DNA of 59,709 nt from Psychromonas sp. MB-3u-54 (GTDB lineage: Bacteria; Pseudomonadota; Gammaproteobacteria; Enterobacterales; Psychromonadaceae). The DNA lies in NCBI RefSeq assembly GCF_002836415.1, contig NZ_PJBP01000177.1, positions 1 through 59,709 of the forward strand, written 5' to 3'. The notes beneath the pieces are model-generated. The model had not been told where the DNA came from, did not search any database, and saw only the letters and a list, made by a program, of their open reading frames with translations. The position numbers were made by a program, and so were the translations under genes. The first letter of the stretch is position 1, and every line of letters begins with the position of its first letter. This document shows, piece after piece, positions 9,212 through 18,416 of this stretch.

Positions 9212-10537
9212 ATGCAACAAGCAAAATTTCTGCAAGGATCTATTTTAAAACATGTCATCACCATGTCCGCCACTAATGCTATCGGCATTAGTGCGTTGTT
9301 CATGGTCGATTTAGCAGATATCTATTTTATCAGTTTATTGAATAATCCGGCCCTCGTTGCTGCAATAGGCTATGCGACTGCAATATTGTTTTTTACCACT
9401 TCAATCAGTATTGGTTTAGTCACAGCAAACAGTGCCAAAGTGGCCAAAGCCATTGGCCAGAAAAACCGCCAGAAAGCTTGCCGGTATATTTCCCACATCA
9501 CCCTCTATGCTTTTTGCCTAACCACTTTATTAACCGTCTTTTTATGGTGGTTTACACCACAATTATTAGCGTTTATTGGCGCGCAGGGGCTGGAATTAAC
9601 CGAGGCTAGCCTCTATTTACGGATCATTTTACCGACCTTTCCCATTTTGGCGATTGCCATGCAGATGGGCGCGACATTACGTGCAATGGGTAATGCAAAA
9701 GCGGCCATGTTTGCGACATTAGGCGGTGGGCTGGTCAACGCGGTACTCGATCCGGTGTTTATCTTTTTACTGGACATGGATTTGCAGGGTGCCGCAATTG
9801 CTTCCGTCATTTCACGTTTTTTTATTCTAGCTATTGGCTTATATTTTGTTTTTTTTAAATACAAAATGCTTACTTTCCCTGAATTTAATAGTTTTCGCGA
9901 AGATATAAAAAAAATATCGCATGTTGCATTACCGGCAATATTGACCCAAATTGCAACCCCTATCGGTAATTTATACGTGACCTATGAGGTCGCTAAGTTT
10001 GGCACTGAATATATTGCAGGATGGGCAATTATTGGTCGCTTGATACCCGTGTCTTTTGGTATGATGTTTGCTCTGTCGGGTGCCGTTGGACCTATTATTG
10101 GACAAAATTATGGCGCACAACAATTTGATCGCGTTCGAAAAGTGTTAAATGAATCATTAAAATTTATGACCAGCTATACAATAGTCATCGCATTATTATT
10201 ATCAATGGCGCAAGAGATGATAGTTAATTTATTTCATGCACAAAACCAAAGCGCTGAGATTATAAGAATATTTTGTCAATATATCGCAGCCAGCTTTTTA
10301 TTTAGCGGCATTACGTTAATTGCGATGACCTACCTTAATAATTTAGGGTACGCAAAATACGCAACTTTTTTAAATGTAGCTAAGATGACGCTGGGAACCA
10401 TACCTTTTGTCACTATTGGCGCTTTCTATTTTCAAGCACCAGGTATATTGTATGGTCAAGCTGCAGGGAATATTATATTCGGTATTTTCTCTTTGTTATT
10501 AACCTATAAGATAATGAGTAATATAGAAAAAATATAA
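9212..10537 (+). CDS. MATE-family multidrug/Na+ antiporter
   Basis: A 441-residue inner-membrane protein with about twelve hydrophobic helices arranged in two homologous halves. MATE features include the N-terminal segment MSATNAIGISALFMVDLADI and, opening the second half, LPAILTQIATPIGNLYVTYEV; MRAMGNAK-like sequence (LRAMGNAKAA) follows helix 4. Such proteins expel cationic drugs or metabolites in exchange for Na+ or H+. The substrate cannot be read from sequence. It begins 39 nt after yfhL and could be the last gene of that operon. Confidence 0.9.
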   Translation: MQQAKFLQGSILKHVITMSATNAIGISALFMVDLADIYFISLLNNPALVAAIGYATAILFFTTSISIGLVTANSAKVAKAIGQKNRQKACRYISHITLYAFCLTTLLTVFLWWFTPQLLAFIGAQGLELTEASLYLRIILPTFPILAIAMQMGATLRAMGNAKAAMFATLGGGLVNAVLDPVFIFLLDMDLQGAAIASVISRFFILAIGLYFVFFKYKMLTFPEFNSFREDIKKISHVALPAILTQIATPIGNLYVTYEVAKFGTEYIAGWAIIGRLIPVSFGMMFALSGAVGPIIGQNYGAQQFDRVRKVLNESLKFMTSYTIVIALLLSMAQEMIVNLFHAQNQSAEIIRIFCQYIAASFLFSGITLIAMTYLNNLGYAKYATFLNVAKMTLGTIPFVTIGAFYFQAPGILYGQAAGNIIFGIFSLLLTYKIMSNIEKI

Positions 10538-10711
10538 ATAAAATGACCTAAGTACTCACTCAACGTTTTCTGATATTAAAAATCGCCTTTATTGAGTAAA
10601 CTGCTCAAAAATACCGAAAAATTGTTGCAAGAATACTCAGCTTCAACTTATTGGTCTATTTTGTTAACCATAAATAGTAATATTGCTCTAATCAAAACCA
10701 GCGAGGGATTC

Positions 10712-10865
10712 ATACCTAAATGACTGAAGGGGAACAACCATTCGGAATGTTAAATGCTTGTATTTACATCCACCGAGAGAGGATTAATTCAGTTAATCGC
10801 TCGACAGATATGTTGCGCCTTGTGCTAGTCCGAAGACACTTTGCATCTTCAAGTCGTTTGGGTAA
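10712..10865. mobile_element. MITE-like inverted-repeat element
   Basis: The terminal repeats are ATACCTAAATGACTGAAGG at the left (10712-10730) and the inverse CTTCAAGTCGTTTGGGTA at the right (10847-10864), matching apart from two transitions and a 1-nt gap. The right-hand interior (ATGTTGCGCCTTGTGCTAGTC and the following stretch) resembles the right end of the element at 47945-48206. It encodes no protein. It occupies most of the 400-nt gap between the MATE gene and sapA; the rest of that gap is AT-rich and shows no gene. Confidence 0.6.
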
Positions 10866-10941
10866 CCCCCGACCCACTTAAAAATACCGTATTCAGCGGG
10901 TTGGCTATGTTTATATATCAAATGGGATGATAAATTTCACC

Positions 10942-12546
10942 ATGCGTTTTATTCTTATTTTTACTACGGCACTTATTTTAAGTGGATGTTATCAAAGCGA
11001 ATCATCACTAAAGGATAGTTTAATATACTGTCCTGAAAGTAAGGCGCTCTCTTTTAATCCACAAATCAGTCACGACATATCAAGCTTAGATGCAACAACT
11101 CACCAGTTATATAACCGCTTGGTTAAAAGAGATCCAACCACTCATAACTACGTTCCGGATCTTGCTACAGGGTGGTTGTTAAGTGCCGATAAATTAAGTT
11201 ATACCTTTTTCTTACGGCAGAATGTTAACTTTCATCAAACAGATTATTTTACTCCAACACGTCATTTCAAAGCAGATGATGTTATATTCAGTCTGCAAAG
11301 AATGCTCGATCAAGCCCACCCTTTCCATTCAGTTAACCACGGGATGGGTTACTATTTTTTTAACCACCCTTTTACTAATTTAATAAAAGATATTGTCAAA
11401 ATTGATGACTATACAATTAAGTTTATTTTAAAAAAACCTGATATAACCTTGCTTGACAATCTAGCGGCTCATTATTCGGTGATTCTGTCTCAAGAGTATG
11501 CCCAGCAATTAATAGCTCACGGTGAGCCTGATAAAATTGATTTTTATCCTATTGGAACAGGCCCTTATAAATTTAAATCCTCCAATGATGCGGGTATTAC
11601 TCATTATCTTAACCATGCCAAATTTTGGGGAGATAAGGTCTCGGTAAACAATATTATCTTTGACGTGACGGAAAATAATACTAAACGTTATGCAAAACTA
11701 CTAACGGGTGAATGCGATATTATTGCGAATCCAGCACCCAGTCAGTTAAAACAGATGAGTGAAAAAGCGAATATATTGCTCAGCAGTGAACCGACCGCCA
11801 ACATTCTGCTGTGGGCATTCAACAGTAATAAAATTCCTTTTACAGAAAAAAAAATTCGCCAGGCTTTTTCGAAAGCCGTCGATCAAAATAATCTTTTAGA
11901 GGCGGTATTTTATCAAAGCGCGACTGCAACAAGCACCCTATTAAACCATCAATCTTGGGCATACAATCGACGTTCAACTGACATTCCGTACAAGCCACAG
12001 GAGGCATTAAGCACCCTGCAGGAAATGGGTTATGATTTTAATAAAAAAATCACCATTCTGACACCCGTCAAAAATTCACTTTTTAACCATAGCTTCCATA
12101 AAATAGCTGAATTAATTCAAGCAAACTTATTAAAAATAGGCGTAGAAAGTGAGATACTCTTTTTAACGCAAACAGAACTTGAAAAACGTTTGCTCAGTGG
12201 CAAATATGATACCTATTTGACTGCGGTCAATGGTAAAATCAATGATCCGGATAGTATCTTCAGACCCTTACTAAGTTGTGATTCAACCGTATTAGAAGGC
12301 AACTCAAGTCAATGGTGCAGTAAAGAGGTGCAATCTTTATTGAATTTAACCTTGTCAGAATCAAACTTCACAACCCGAATAAAAAATTATTATAAGCTGC
12401 AGGAAATTATTCAGGAGGAACGTATTTATTTTCCAATTGCACATGTATTACGTATGGATGCATTTAAGATCAATATATCTGGTTTTTGGGTTGATCCTTT
12501 TACGGGTATAAACTTCCAACATGTCAAAAAAACAGAAGCTCACTAA
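10942..12546 (+). CDS. sapA: SapA, periplasmic peptide-binding lipoprotein of the Sap ABC transporter
   Basis: A 534-residue solute-binding protein of the oligopeptide (SBP family 5) class. Its lipoprotein signal ends in LSGC, so it is predicted to be anchored in a membrane, whereas E. coli SapA has an ordinary signal peptide as far as I recall. It shares many blocks with E. coli SapA: TDYFTPTRHFKADDV, PIGTGPYKF, LLTGECDI, NDPDSIFRPLLSC. Sap transporters are linked to antimicrobial-peptide resistance and, in E. coli, putrescine export. I prefer ATG 10942 because it gives the compact lipoprotein signal; ATG 10927 is also possible. First gene of sapABCDF. Confidence 0.93.
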   Translation: MRFILIFTTALILSGCYQSESSLKDSLIYCPESKALSFNPQISHDISSLDATTHQLYNRLVKRDPTTHNYVPDLATGWLLSADKLSYTFFLRQNVNFHQTDYFTPTRHFKADDVIFSLQRMLDQAHPFHSVNHGMGYYFFNHPFTNLIKDIVKIDDYTIKFILKKPDITLLDNLAAHYSVILSQEYAQQLIAHGEPDKIDFYPIGTGPYKFKSSNDAGITHYLNHAKFWGDKVSVNNIIFDVTENNTKRYAKLLTGECDIIANPAPSQLKQMSEKANILLSSEPTANILLWAFNSNKIPFTEKKIRQAFSKAVDQNNLLEAVFYQSATATSTLLNHQSWAYNRRSTDIPYKPQEALSTLQEMGYDFNKKITILTPVKNSLFNHSFHKIAELIQANLLKIGVESEILFLTQTELEKRLLSGKYDTYLTAVNGKINDPDSIFRPLLSCDSTVLEGNSSQWCSKEVQSLLNLTLSESNFTTRIKNYYKLQEIIQEERIYFPIAHVLRMDAFKINISGFWVDPFTGINFQHVKKTEAH

Positions 12547-12548
12547 CT

Positions 12549-13517
12549 ATGCTTAACTATTTATTTCGGCGCTTAAATTTATTATTAATTACAGCACTTA
12601 TTCTTTCCATCATTGCATTTATAATCTCACTTTGGTCAAATCAGGCACGCACTGTTCAAGATGTTAATGTCTTTATCCTTTATTTGGATTACATGGGTAA
12701 TATTTTACAAGGTCAATGGGGAATTTCATTAATCAACCAAAAATCTCATATGCAGAATGGACTGATTGCATTTTCCTCAACACTCGAACTCTGTTTAGTG
12801 GCTTTACTAACCTCGGTTATTATTGGTATACCGCTGGGTATTTTTTCTGGAATTTATCGTAATGGGATTCTGGATTATACCATTATGTCAATTGCACTTA
12901 TTGGTCTGGCGCTGCCCGCGTTTTGGCTGGCTATCATGCTGATTATGTTACCTATAACATTCGATATGGGACTGCCAGTTGACGGCAATATCAGCCCCAT
13001 CTATGACATTCCAATGATCACCGGTTTTCAACTGATAGACAGTTTATTAGCATCAGACTTATATAACCTGGCAGCCTTTGTCGATCGTTTAACGCATCTG
13101 ATATTACCCTCGGTGGTTTTATCTTTTTTTCTAACCAGTGAAATAATCAGACTCACCCGATATTCAATATCTCAAGTCATGAAAAGTAATTACATAAAAG
13201 CCGCAAATACTAAAGGGCTAACGGTAATACAGATTGTTTTCCGGCATGTTTTAAAAAATGCATTGCCGCCTATTATTCCTCAATTAAGACTGCAGTTAAA
13301 TACCATTATTTCTATTGCGATGACGGTAGAAATTGTATTTGATGCTCAAGGATCAGGTGTTTGGTTATTGACCAGCATCAAAGCCGGCGATTATTTGGCA
13401 CTCTCTGCAGCTGTTATCATTATTTCGGGATTCATTTTATTATCGAGCATAGTCATCGATATTTTACAGATGTTTATTTCCCCCACCACACGGAAAATGT
13501 TATATGCTGATAAATAA
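12549..13517 (+). CDS. sapB: SapB, inner-membrane permease
   Basis: A 322-residue permease of the DppB/OppB class with an N-terminal helix, a periplasmic segment, and five further helices. The cytoplasmic EAA loop is recognisable (YIKAANTKGLTVIQIVFRHVL, around residue 215). It starts 2 nt after sapA and its end overlaps sapC by 14 nt, so the permeases are translationally coupled. Confidence 0.93.
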   Translation: MLNYLFRRLNLLLITALILSIIAFIISLWSNQARTVQDVNVFILYLDYMGNILQGQWGISLINQKSHMQNGLIAFSSTLELCLVALLTSVIIGIPLGIFSGIYRNGILDYTIMSIALIGLALPAFWLAIMLIMLPITFDMGLPVDGNISPIYDIPMITGFQLIDSLLASDLYNLAAFVDRLTHLILPSVVLSFFLTSEIIRLTRYSISQVMKSNYIKAANTKGLTVIQIVFRHVLKNALPPIIPQLRLQLNTIISIAMTVEIVFDAQGSGVWLLTSIKAGDYLALSAAVIIISGFILLSSIVIDILQMFISPTTRKMLYADK

Positions 13518-14394
13518 CGAATTTAACGAGCAAAAAATACAATCCCCATTGCATTATATTTGGTCTATTTTTCTCAAAAATAATTTTGCGGTTTTTGCCA
13601 TGTGGGTTGGTATTGGGCTTATCCTGATTTCCTTGTTTGCCGATGTTATCGTGCTTTACTCCCCTTTTTTACAGGATCCAGAACACTTATTATCAGCCCC
13701 TTATTGGATTGAAGGCGGAACCACTGAGCATCTTTTTGGCACCGATGATTTAGGAAGGGATACCTTAGCGCGTTTAATTAAAGGTTTTCAATTCACCTTC
13801 GGTGGCGCATTAGTTATCACCTGTGCTATCACCTTTGTTGGTGCTATTATCGGCTCGACAGCGGCTTTAACCAGAGGTCTTAAAGCCAGTGTTTTACATC
13901 ACCTTCTAGATGCACTTTTAACTATTCCGACATTACTTATCGCGTTTATTTTAATTGTGTTGTTCGACCCGAGTTATCAAAATGCCTTAATAGCAGTCTC
14001 ACTTTCACTCCTGCCGCAGTTTATACGGGGCATCTACAACACCATCGACAGCCAATTAAACAAACAATATGTGGTTGCCCTTCAACTTGACGGGGCAACC
14101 AATATACGTCTGCTGCGGTTTGGTATATACCCAAATATCCTCGAACCGATAGTAACGCTGGTCAATAGGATTTTCACTATGGCAATATTAGAAATCGCAA
14201 CGCTCGGTTTCTTAGGGTTTGGCACCCAATCACCTGATATTGAGTTGGGTAAGCTAATCGCCGACAGTATCGATCTGTCTTATTTATCCCCCTGGCTTAT
14301 CATACTGCCAGGTCTGCTGATTTTTATTATCATTATGGTTGTTAATATATTTACGGAAGGTTTACGCCATGCAATTATACAAGGGGAAGATTGA
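13504..14394 (+). CDS. sapC: SapC, inner-membrane permease
   Basis: A 296-residue permease of the DppC/OppC class. It has the family HLFGTDDLGRDTLARL motif after the first helix and an EAA loop (YVVALQLDGATNIRLLRFGI). It pairs with SapB to form the channel. Its stop codon overlaps the sapD start (TGATG). Confidence 0.93.
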   Translation: MLINNEFNEQKIQSPLHYIWSIFLKNNFAVFAMWVGIGLILISLFADVIVLYSPFLQDPEHLLSAPYWIEGGTTEHLFGTDDLGRDTLARLIKGFQFTFGGALVITCAITFVGAIIGSTAALTRGLKASVLHHLLDALLTIPTLLIAFILIVLFDPSYQNALIAVSLSLLPQFIRGIYNTIDSQLNKQYVVALQLDGATNIRLLRFGIYPNILEPIVTLVNRIFTMAILEIATLGFLGFGTQSPDIELGKLIADSIDLSYLSPWLIILPGLLIFIIIMVVNIFTEGLRHAIIQGED

Positions 14395-15404
14395 TGGCTC
14401 TATTAGATATACGCAACTTAAGTATCGATATCACAACGGCCCAGGGCACTACGCGGGTTGTTGATAAAGTATCATTACATATTGTTGATGGTTCAATACA
14501 TGGTTTTTTTGGAGAGTCGGGCTCAGGTAAAAGTTTAATTGCCAGCGCTATATTAGGATTACATAACCCAAATTGGAAAGTAACAGTCGATAGAATGTTT
14601 TTAGACTCAAAGGATTTAACTAAACTCTCTCCGTCTGAGCGGCGTAAAATAATGGGAAAGGAAATTGCCATGATATTTCAACATCCCCGTTCTTACTTAG
14701 ATCCAAGTAAAAAAATATTTCCGCAAATAAACGAAGTTTTACCTGATATCTCTTTAAAAAACCGAATATTTGATAAAATAAAGCACGATAGAAAGAAAAC
14801 ATCAACTCAACAAATAAAAGCGTTATTTCACAAAGTTGGCATTCAGAATGATCAAGCTGTATTACAAAGTTATCCTCACCAGCTATCGGAAGGTATTTGC
14901 CAAAAAATAATGATCGCAATGGCAATTGCTAATAATCCGAGACTTATTATTGCAGACGAACCAACCAATGCCATGGAAGCCGTGACTCAGGCGCAGATAC
15001 TGCGCTTATTGTATAAATTAAATAGGTTGCACAGTACCACTATTTTATTATTAAGTAATAACTTTGGCTCTATCTGTCATTTATCCGATTTTATCACTCT
15101 GATTTACTGTGGTCAGGCTGTTGAGTCCGGTAGTTATAAAAAAATCACTGAAAGCCCAATGCATCCCTATACAGAAGCAATGATAAAAACCACTCTAAAT
15201 TTTAACGAATCTATTATCCATAAAAGTCAATTATATACATTGCAGGGGAACATTCCCTCCTCCAACCAAATACCTATAGGTTGTCGCTTGGGACCGCGCT
15301 GTCCGCGAGCGCAAAGAACCTGCGTAAAAAATCCTGATACGTCAAATTATAAAGGACATACGGTCCGTTGCCATTACCCAACCTTAGATGAAAAAACAGC
15401 ATGA
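14394..15404 (+). CDS. sapD: SapD, ABC transporter ATPase with an H-loop substitution
   Basis: A 336-residue OppD-type ATPase. Walker A is GESGSGKS (40-47), the signature is LSEG (164-167), and Walker B ends in D188-E189 with the catalytic glutamate kept. The switch histidine expected after Walker B is replaced: the sequence is LLLSNN, so the His position is Asn (about 222); E. coli SapD has LLISHD as I recall. The C-terminal cysteine motif (GCRLGPRCPRAQRTC) is present. ATG 14394 has an AAGGGGAAG ribosome site. Compare the SapF entry for a complementary change. Confidence 0.92.
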   Translation: MALLDIRNLSIDITTAQGTTRVVDKVSLHIVDGSIHGFFGESGSGKSLIASAILGLHNPNWKVTVDRMFLDSKDLTKLSPSERRKIMGKEIAMIFQHPRSYLDPSKKIFPQINEVLPDISLKNRIFDKIKHDRKKTSTQQIKALFHKVGIQNDQAVLQSYPHQLSEGICQKIMIAMAIANNPRLIIADEPTNAMEAVTQAQILRLLYKLNRLHSTTILLLSNNFGSICHLSDFITLIYCGQAVESGSYKKITESPMHPYTEAMIKTTLNFNESIIHKSQLYTLQGNIPSSNQIPIGCRLGPRCPRAQRTCVKNPDTSNYKGHTVRCHYPTLDEKTA

Positions 15405-16180
15405 CCGCACTTCTTCGCATAGATAATTTATATAAACAATACAAAGGCAGTAAGTTTTTTTTGTCCTCCGGCTTTCGTAATGCCGTAGGACCAATAAATT
15501 TCACCCTTGAGAAGGGGAAAATTTTGACCATTATTGGTGAAAATGGATCAGGAAAAAGCACGCTTGTACAGATGATCGCAGGCGTGATCCCAAGTACTTC
15601 AGGTGATATTTATATTAATGATCATGCTCTTGCTACCATGACACGACAGGACAGGTGTAAATCGGTTCGTATGATATTTCAGAATCCAAAAGTATCCCTC
15701 AACCCTAAAATGACTATCGGGAAAATATTATCCGCCCCGCTGGAGTTAAATACTGATTTAACGGCAGCACAACGTAAGCAACAGATCATAGCAACATTAG
15801 AGCTGGTTGGTTTATTACCGGATTATCTGCAATTCTACCCAAATATGTTATCAGCGGTTCAACAACATCAAGTTGCCATAGCACGGGCGATGGTCTTAAA
15901 TCCTGATGTCGTTATCGCAGATTCAATTTTATCAACCTTAGATATCTCTCTCGGTTTTAAAATAGTAAATATTTTATTGAAGATACAAGAAAAAAAAGGG
16001 GTTAGTTTTATATTTATTTCGCATCATATGAACTTAGTTCGTCATATCAGCGATCAAATTATTGTTATGCAAAAGGGCATTATCGTTGAGAATAATACAA
16101 CGGATAATATATTCAATTCACCTCAGAAGATGATCACCAAAAATTTACTAAAAAGCCAACAGCCAGACTACAGGAAATAA
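15401..16180 (+). CDS. sapF: SapF, ABC transporter ATPase lacking the Walker B glutamate
   Basis: A 259-residue OppF-type ATPase, 4-nt ATGA overlap with sapD. Walker A is intact (GENGSGKST, 46-54) and the H-loop histidine is kept (ISHHM, H208). The Walker B end reads VVIADS, so the catalytic glutamate is Ser175, and the signature LSGGQ is degenerate (SAVQQHQ, 151-157). E. coli SapF is also weak in its signature but keeps the Asp-Glu pair as I recall. With SapD lacking the H-loop His, each composite ATP site of the heterodimer has a different defect. Last gene of the operon. Confidence 0.9.
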   Translation: MTALLRIDNLYKQYKGSKFFLSSGFRNAVGPINFTLEKGKILTIIGENGSGKSTLVQMIAGVIPSTSGDIYINDHALATMTRQDRCKSVRMIFQNPKVSLNPKMTIGKILSAPLELNTDLTAAQRKQQIIATLELVGLLPDYLQFYPNMLSAVQQHQVAIARAMVLNPDVVIADSILSTLDISLGFKIVNILLKIQEKKGVSFIFISHHMNLVRHISDQIIVMQKGIIVENNTTDNIFNSPQKMITKNLLKSQQPDYRK

Positions 16181-16317
16181 TCCCATGATTCTTCATTGAT
16201 TTATACTTTATATACCATATATTGTACGTTATATGTTATATTTTAAATCAATAGCTTTTAATAAAAATTTTTATTATTATTGTCAGTCAGTCTTCAATAG
16301 TCCAATAACAATACACC

Positions 16318-16428
16318 ATGAAAACTCATCACCAGCAGCAGATGGAATCGAGCGGATTTTCACTATCCGGAAATTTTAGCAAAAAGAATATATTAGCGTT
16401 CAGAAAATCATGGAGTCAATTTGGATGA
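16318..16428 (+). CDS. Possible 36-residue leader ORF coupled to the GGDEF-EAL gene
   Basis: An ATG-started frame of 36 codons whose TGA overlaps the ATG of the next gene (ATGA). The peptide is rich in His, Gln, Ser and Lys and resembles nothing I know. There is no ribosome site before its ATG, so expression is doubtful; the overlap is the only argument for it. The gap before it (16181-16317) is very AT-rich and holds only a small palindrome (AATAAAAATTTTTATT). Confidence 0.2.
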   Translation: MKTHHQQQMESSGFSLSGNFSKKNILAFRKSWSQFG

Positions 16429-18296
16429 ACAATTATAAAAAAACGATCTGGGTAAATTATTTATTTACATTTTTATCAGCAGTGGCTATTACTTTGATTA
16501 TAAAAGTTGTTTTTAATCCACTTCTTTCTCAGCAACAAGAACAGCTTATACAAGCACTAAGTTTAGATGAAGCTCCCCTGTTTGTGGATGAATCATCATT
16601 AAGCCGATTAGTTGAACACAATCAATTTTCTTATATTAAAATAACTAACCCGCAGTTAATGCTGCCATTGGTCTATGAAAACAAACAGGCAGCAGGGATC
16701 AGCCGATTTTTATTTTCTATCCCCTCCACTTTTGTCAGCTCCGAAAATAGCACGCAGTTAATTGAATTTAAGTCTAATAATGATGCCCTATTCGGACTGT
16801 TGCCAAATATTCTTTTTACCCTATATAGCGCATTAATCATTGTGTCGACATTTATAATGTTTAATTTCTATCGCCTGTTTAAAAACATTGAGATAGCACT
16901 TATTAATGAAATATCTGAGACAACGACACTGCAGGGTCCCTATACTAAGGTTTCTGCAATATTAAATGATCAAAAAGAAGCATTCCAAAACAAATTAAAT
17001 GAACAGAAAGAAAAAATAACCAGATTGACGCAGCAGGCGACGACTGACAATCTCACTGGCGTGAATAACAGAAGTGCATTTCGCAAAACCTTAACCGAAA
17101 TTTTAAGTGCAGAGAGCGGACAAAAACACGCCATCTTATCTATTATCAGAGCAAGTGAATTACTGGCAATAAACTCTCAGCAGGGCTTCATGCAGGGTGA
17201 TTTATACCTTGAAAATCTCACTGCAATTATCCTCAAAGTGACCTCTCCCCATAAAAATATATCGGTTTACCGGATCAGCGGTTCCGATTTTGCGTTGATA
17301 GCACCGGGAATGAGCGTCAACGAAGCGCAACAAATTGCACAAGACTTAAAGGCTCTATTTGACCAATATCAAGCTCAGCATAACCTCGGCAGTATTGCCT
17401 ACAATGGCATATCATCATTCCTGTCTGGACAGAAGCCCGAACAGGTATTGGCACGAACTGATTTAGCATTGGCAAAAGCTCAAACAGAAGGCGTTAATAG
17501 CTGGGTATTTCAACAAAGTAATGATAATGATAACCAATTTGGACAGCAACAGTGGCGTACTGTGATCGAGAATATTATCGCCCAAAAGGGGGTCATATTA
17601 TTACACCAACCTATTCTAACACTTCCACCTGATATGGTCGGCTATGAGGAAATTTTCACCCGATTCGTATCGGATGATGGTCATGTGACACCCGCAGAGA
17701 CTATTTTTGCAATGGCTCAACGTGTTGATATGATAATTAAACTTGAGCAATTAATTATCGGAGAAGTAATAAATCAATGCCGCAAGAAAACCGACCAGAA
17801 CAGTCGTTGGGGGATCAATATAAGCAGCTCTGCTATGCAGAACAGTAGCTTTATCGTGTGGTTAGAAAGATTATTATTACGTGATCCTAAAGTAGCCGCA
17901 TTACTCACTTTCGAAATGCAGGAAGAGTTGCTCGATAGTAATATTGTTTCAAGTAAACGGGTTTTTGATATGCTCAGGCGCACCGGGACACGATCTGCAA
18001 TTAGTAACTTTGGTAAAGGGATTGGTTCATTTGGCCTCCTTAGGACACTTAAACCTGATTTTGTTAAAATTGATTCAAGTTTAATCAATAATATTGAACT
18101 TGACAGTGCGAATCAACAATTTATAAGGATGATTATAGATGTTGCGCACCGCATGAATTGTTCTGTTATCGCCGAAGGCGTCGAGCATTTAGCGCAAAAG
18201 CAGATATTGGAAACCATGCATATAGATGGTATTCAAGGCTTCTTAATCGCACGCCCGAGCGAACTAAAGATCCCCGGCCAAGTGAACTTGATATAG
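16425..18296 (+). CDS. Membrane protein with degenerate GGDEF and EAL domains (LapD/CsrD-like c-di-GMP receptor)
   Basis: A 623-residue inner-membrane protein: helix 1 near residues 10-30, a periplasmic domain of about 95 residues, helix 2 near 126-148, a coiled linker, GGDEF domain (about 205-365) and EAL domain (about 375-615). The GGDEF motif reads SGSDF and EAL reads EIF. Metal-ligand DDFG of the EAL domain is SNFG. AEGVE and DGIQGF are kept. It should therefore be neither a cyclase nor a phosphodiesterase but a sensor, as in LapD (inside-out control of adhesin proteolysis) or CsrD/MshH (RNase E-dependent decay of Csr RNAs). I cannot decide between these; no lapG lies nearby. ATG 16425 has a GGAG site 9 nt upstream. 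Confidence 0.75.
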   Translation: MNNYKKTIWVNYLFTFLSAVAITLIIKVVFNPLLSQQQEQLIQALSLDEAPLFVDESSLSRLVEHNQFSYIKITNPQLMLPLVYENKQAAGISRFLFSIPSTFVSSENSTQLIEFKSNNDALFGLLPNILFTLYSALIIVSTFIMFNFYRLFKNIEIALINEISETTTLQGPYTKVSAILNDQKEAFQNKLNEQKEKITRLTQQATTDNLTGVNNRSAFRKTLTEILSAESGQKHAILSIIRASELLAINSQQGFMQGDLYLENLTAIILKVTSPHKNISVYRISGSDFALIAPGMSVNEAQQIAQDLKALFDQYQAQHNLGSIAYNGISSFLSGQKPEQVLARTDLALAKAQTEGVNSWVFQQSNDNDNQFGQQQWRTVIENIIAQKGVILLHQPILTLPPDMVGYEEIFTRFVSDDGHVTPAETIFAMAQRVDMIIKLEQLIIGEVINQCRKKTDQNSRWGINISSSAMQNSSFIVWLERLLLRDPKVAALLTFEMQEELLDSNIVSSKRVFDMLRRTGTRSAISNFGKGIGSFGLLRTLKPDFVKIDSSLINNIELDSANQQFIRMIIDVAHRMNCSVIAEGVEHLAQKQILETMHIDGIQGFLIARPSELKIPGQVNLI

Positions 18297-18324
18297 TCAA
18301 TTAACATAACAATCACATTAAATT

Positions 18325-18350
18325 GCCCGACGTGATGCAAGTCGGGCTTT
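18325..18350 (+). terminator. Hairpin terminator between the GGDEF-EAL gene and ttcA
   Basis: A perfect 7-bp GC-rich stem (GCCCGAC/GTCGGGC) with a 9-nt loop followed by TTT only. It is a weak-to-moderate intrinsic terminator 29 nt past the stop codon. Confidence 0.5.
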
Positions 18351-18416
18351 GCATCTTAAAAATTATTTTTGTACAATACCCCGCAAATCCTCGGCTCTCT
18401 TTTTCAAGGTTTATTC

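Noticed and set aside
10712-10906. Riboswitch or structured RNA upstream of sapA
   Set aside because: The symmetry is that of terminal inverted repeats shared with another element, and no known riboswitch core motif is visible.
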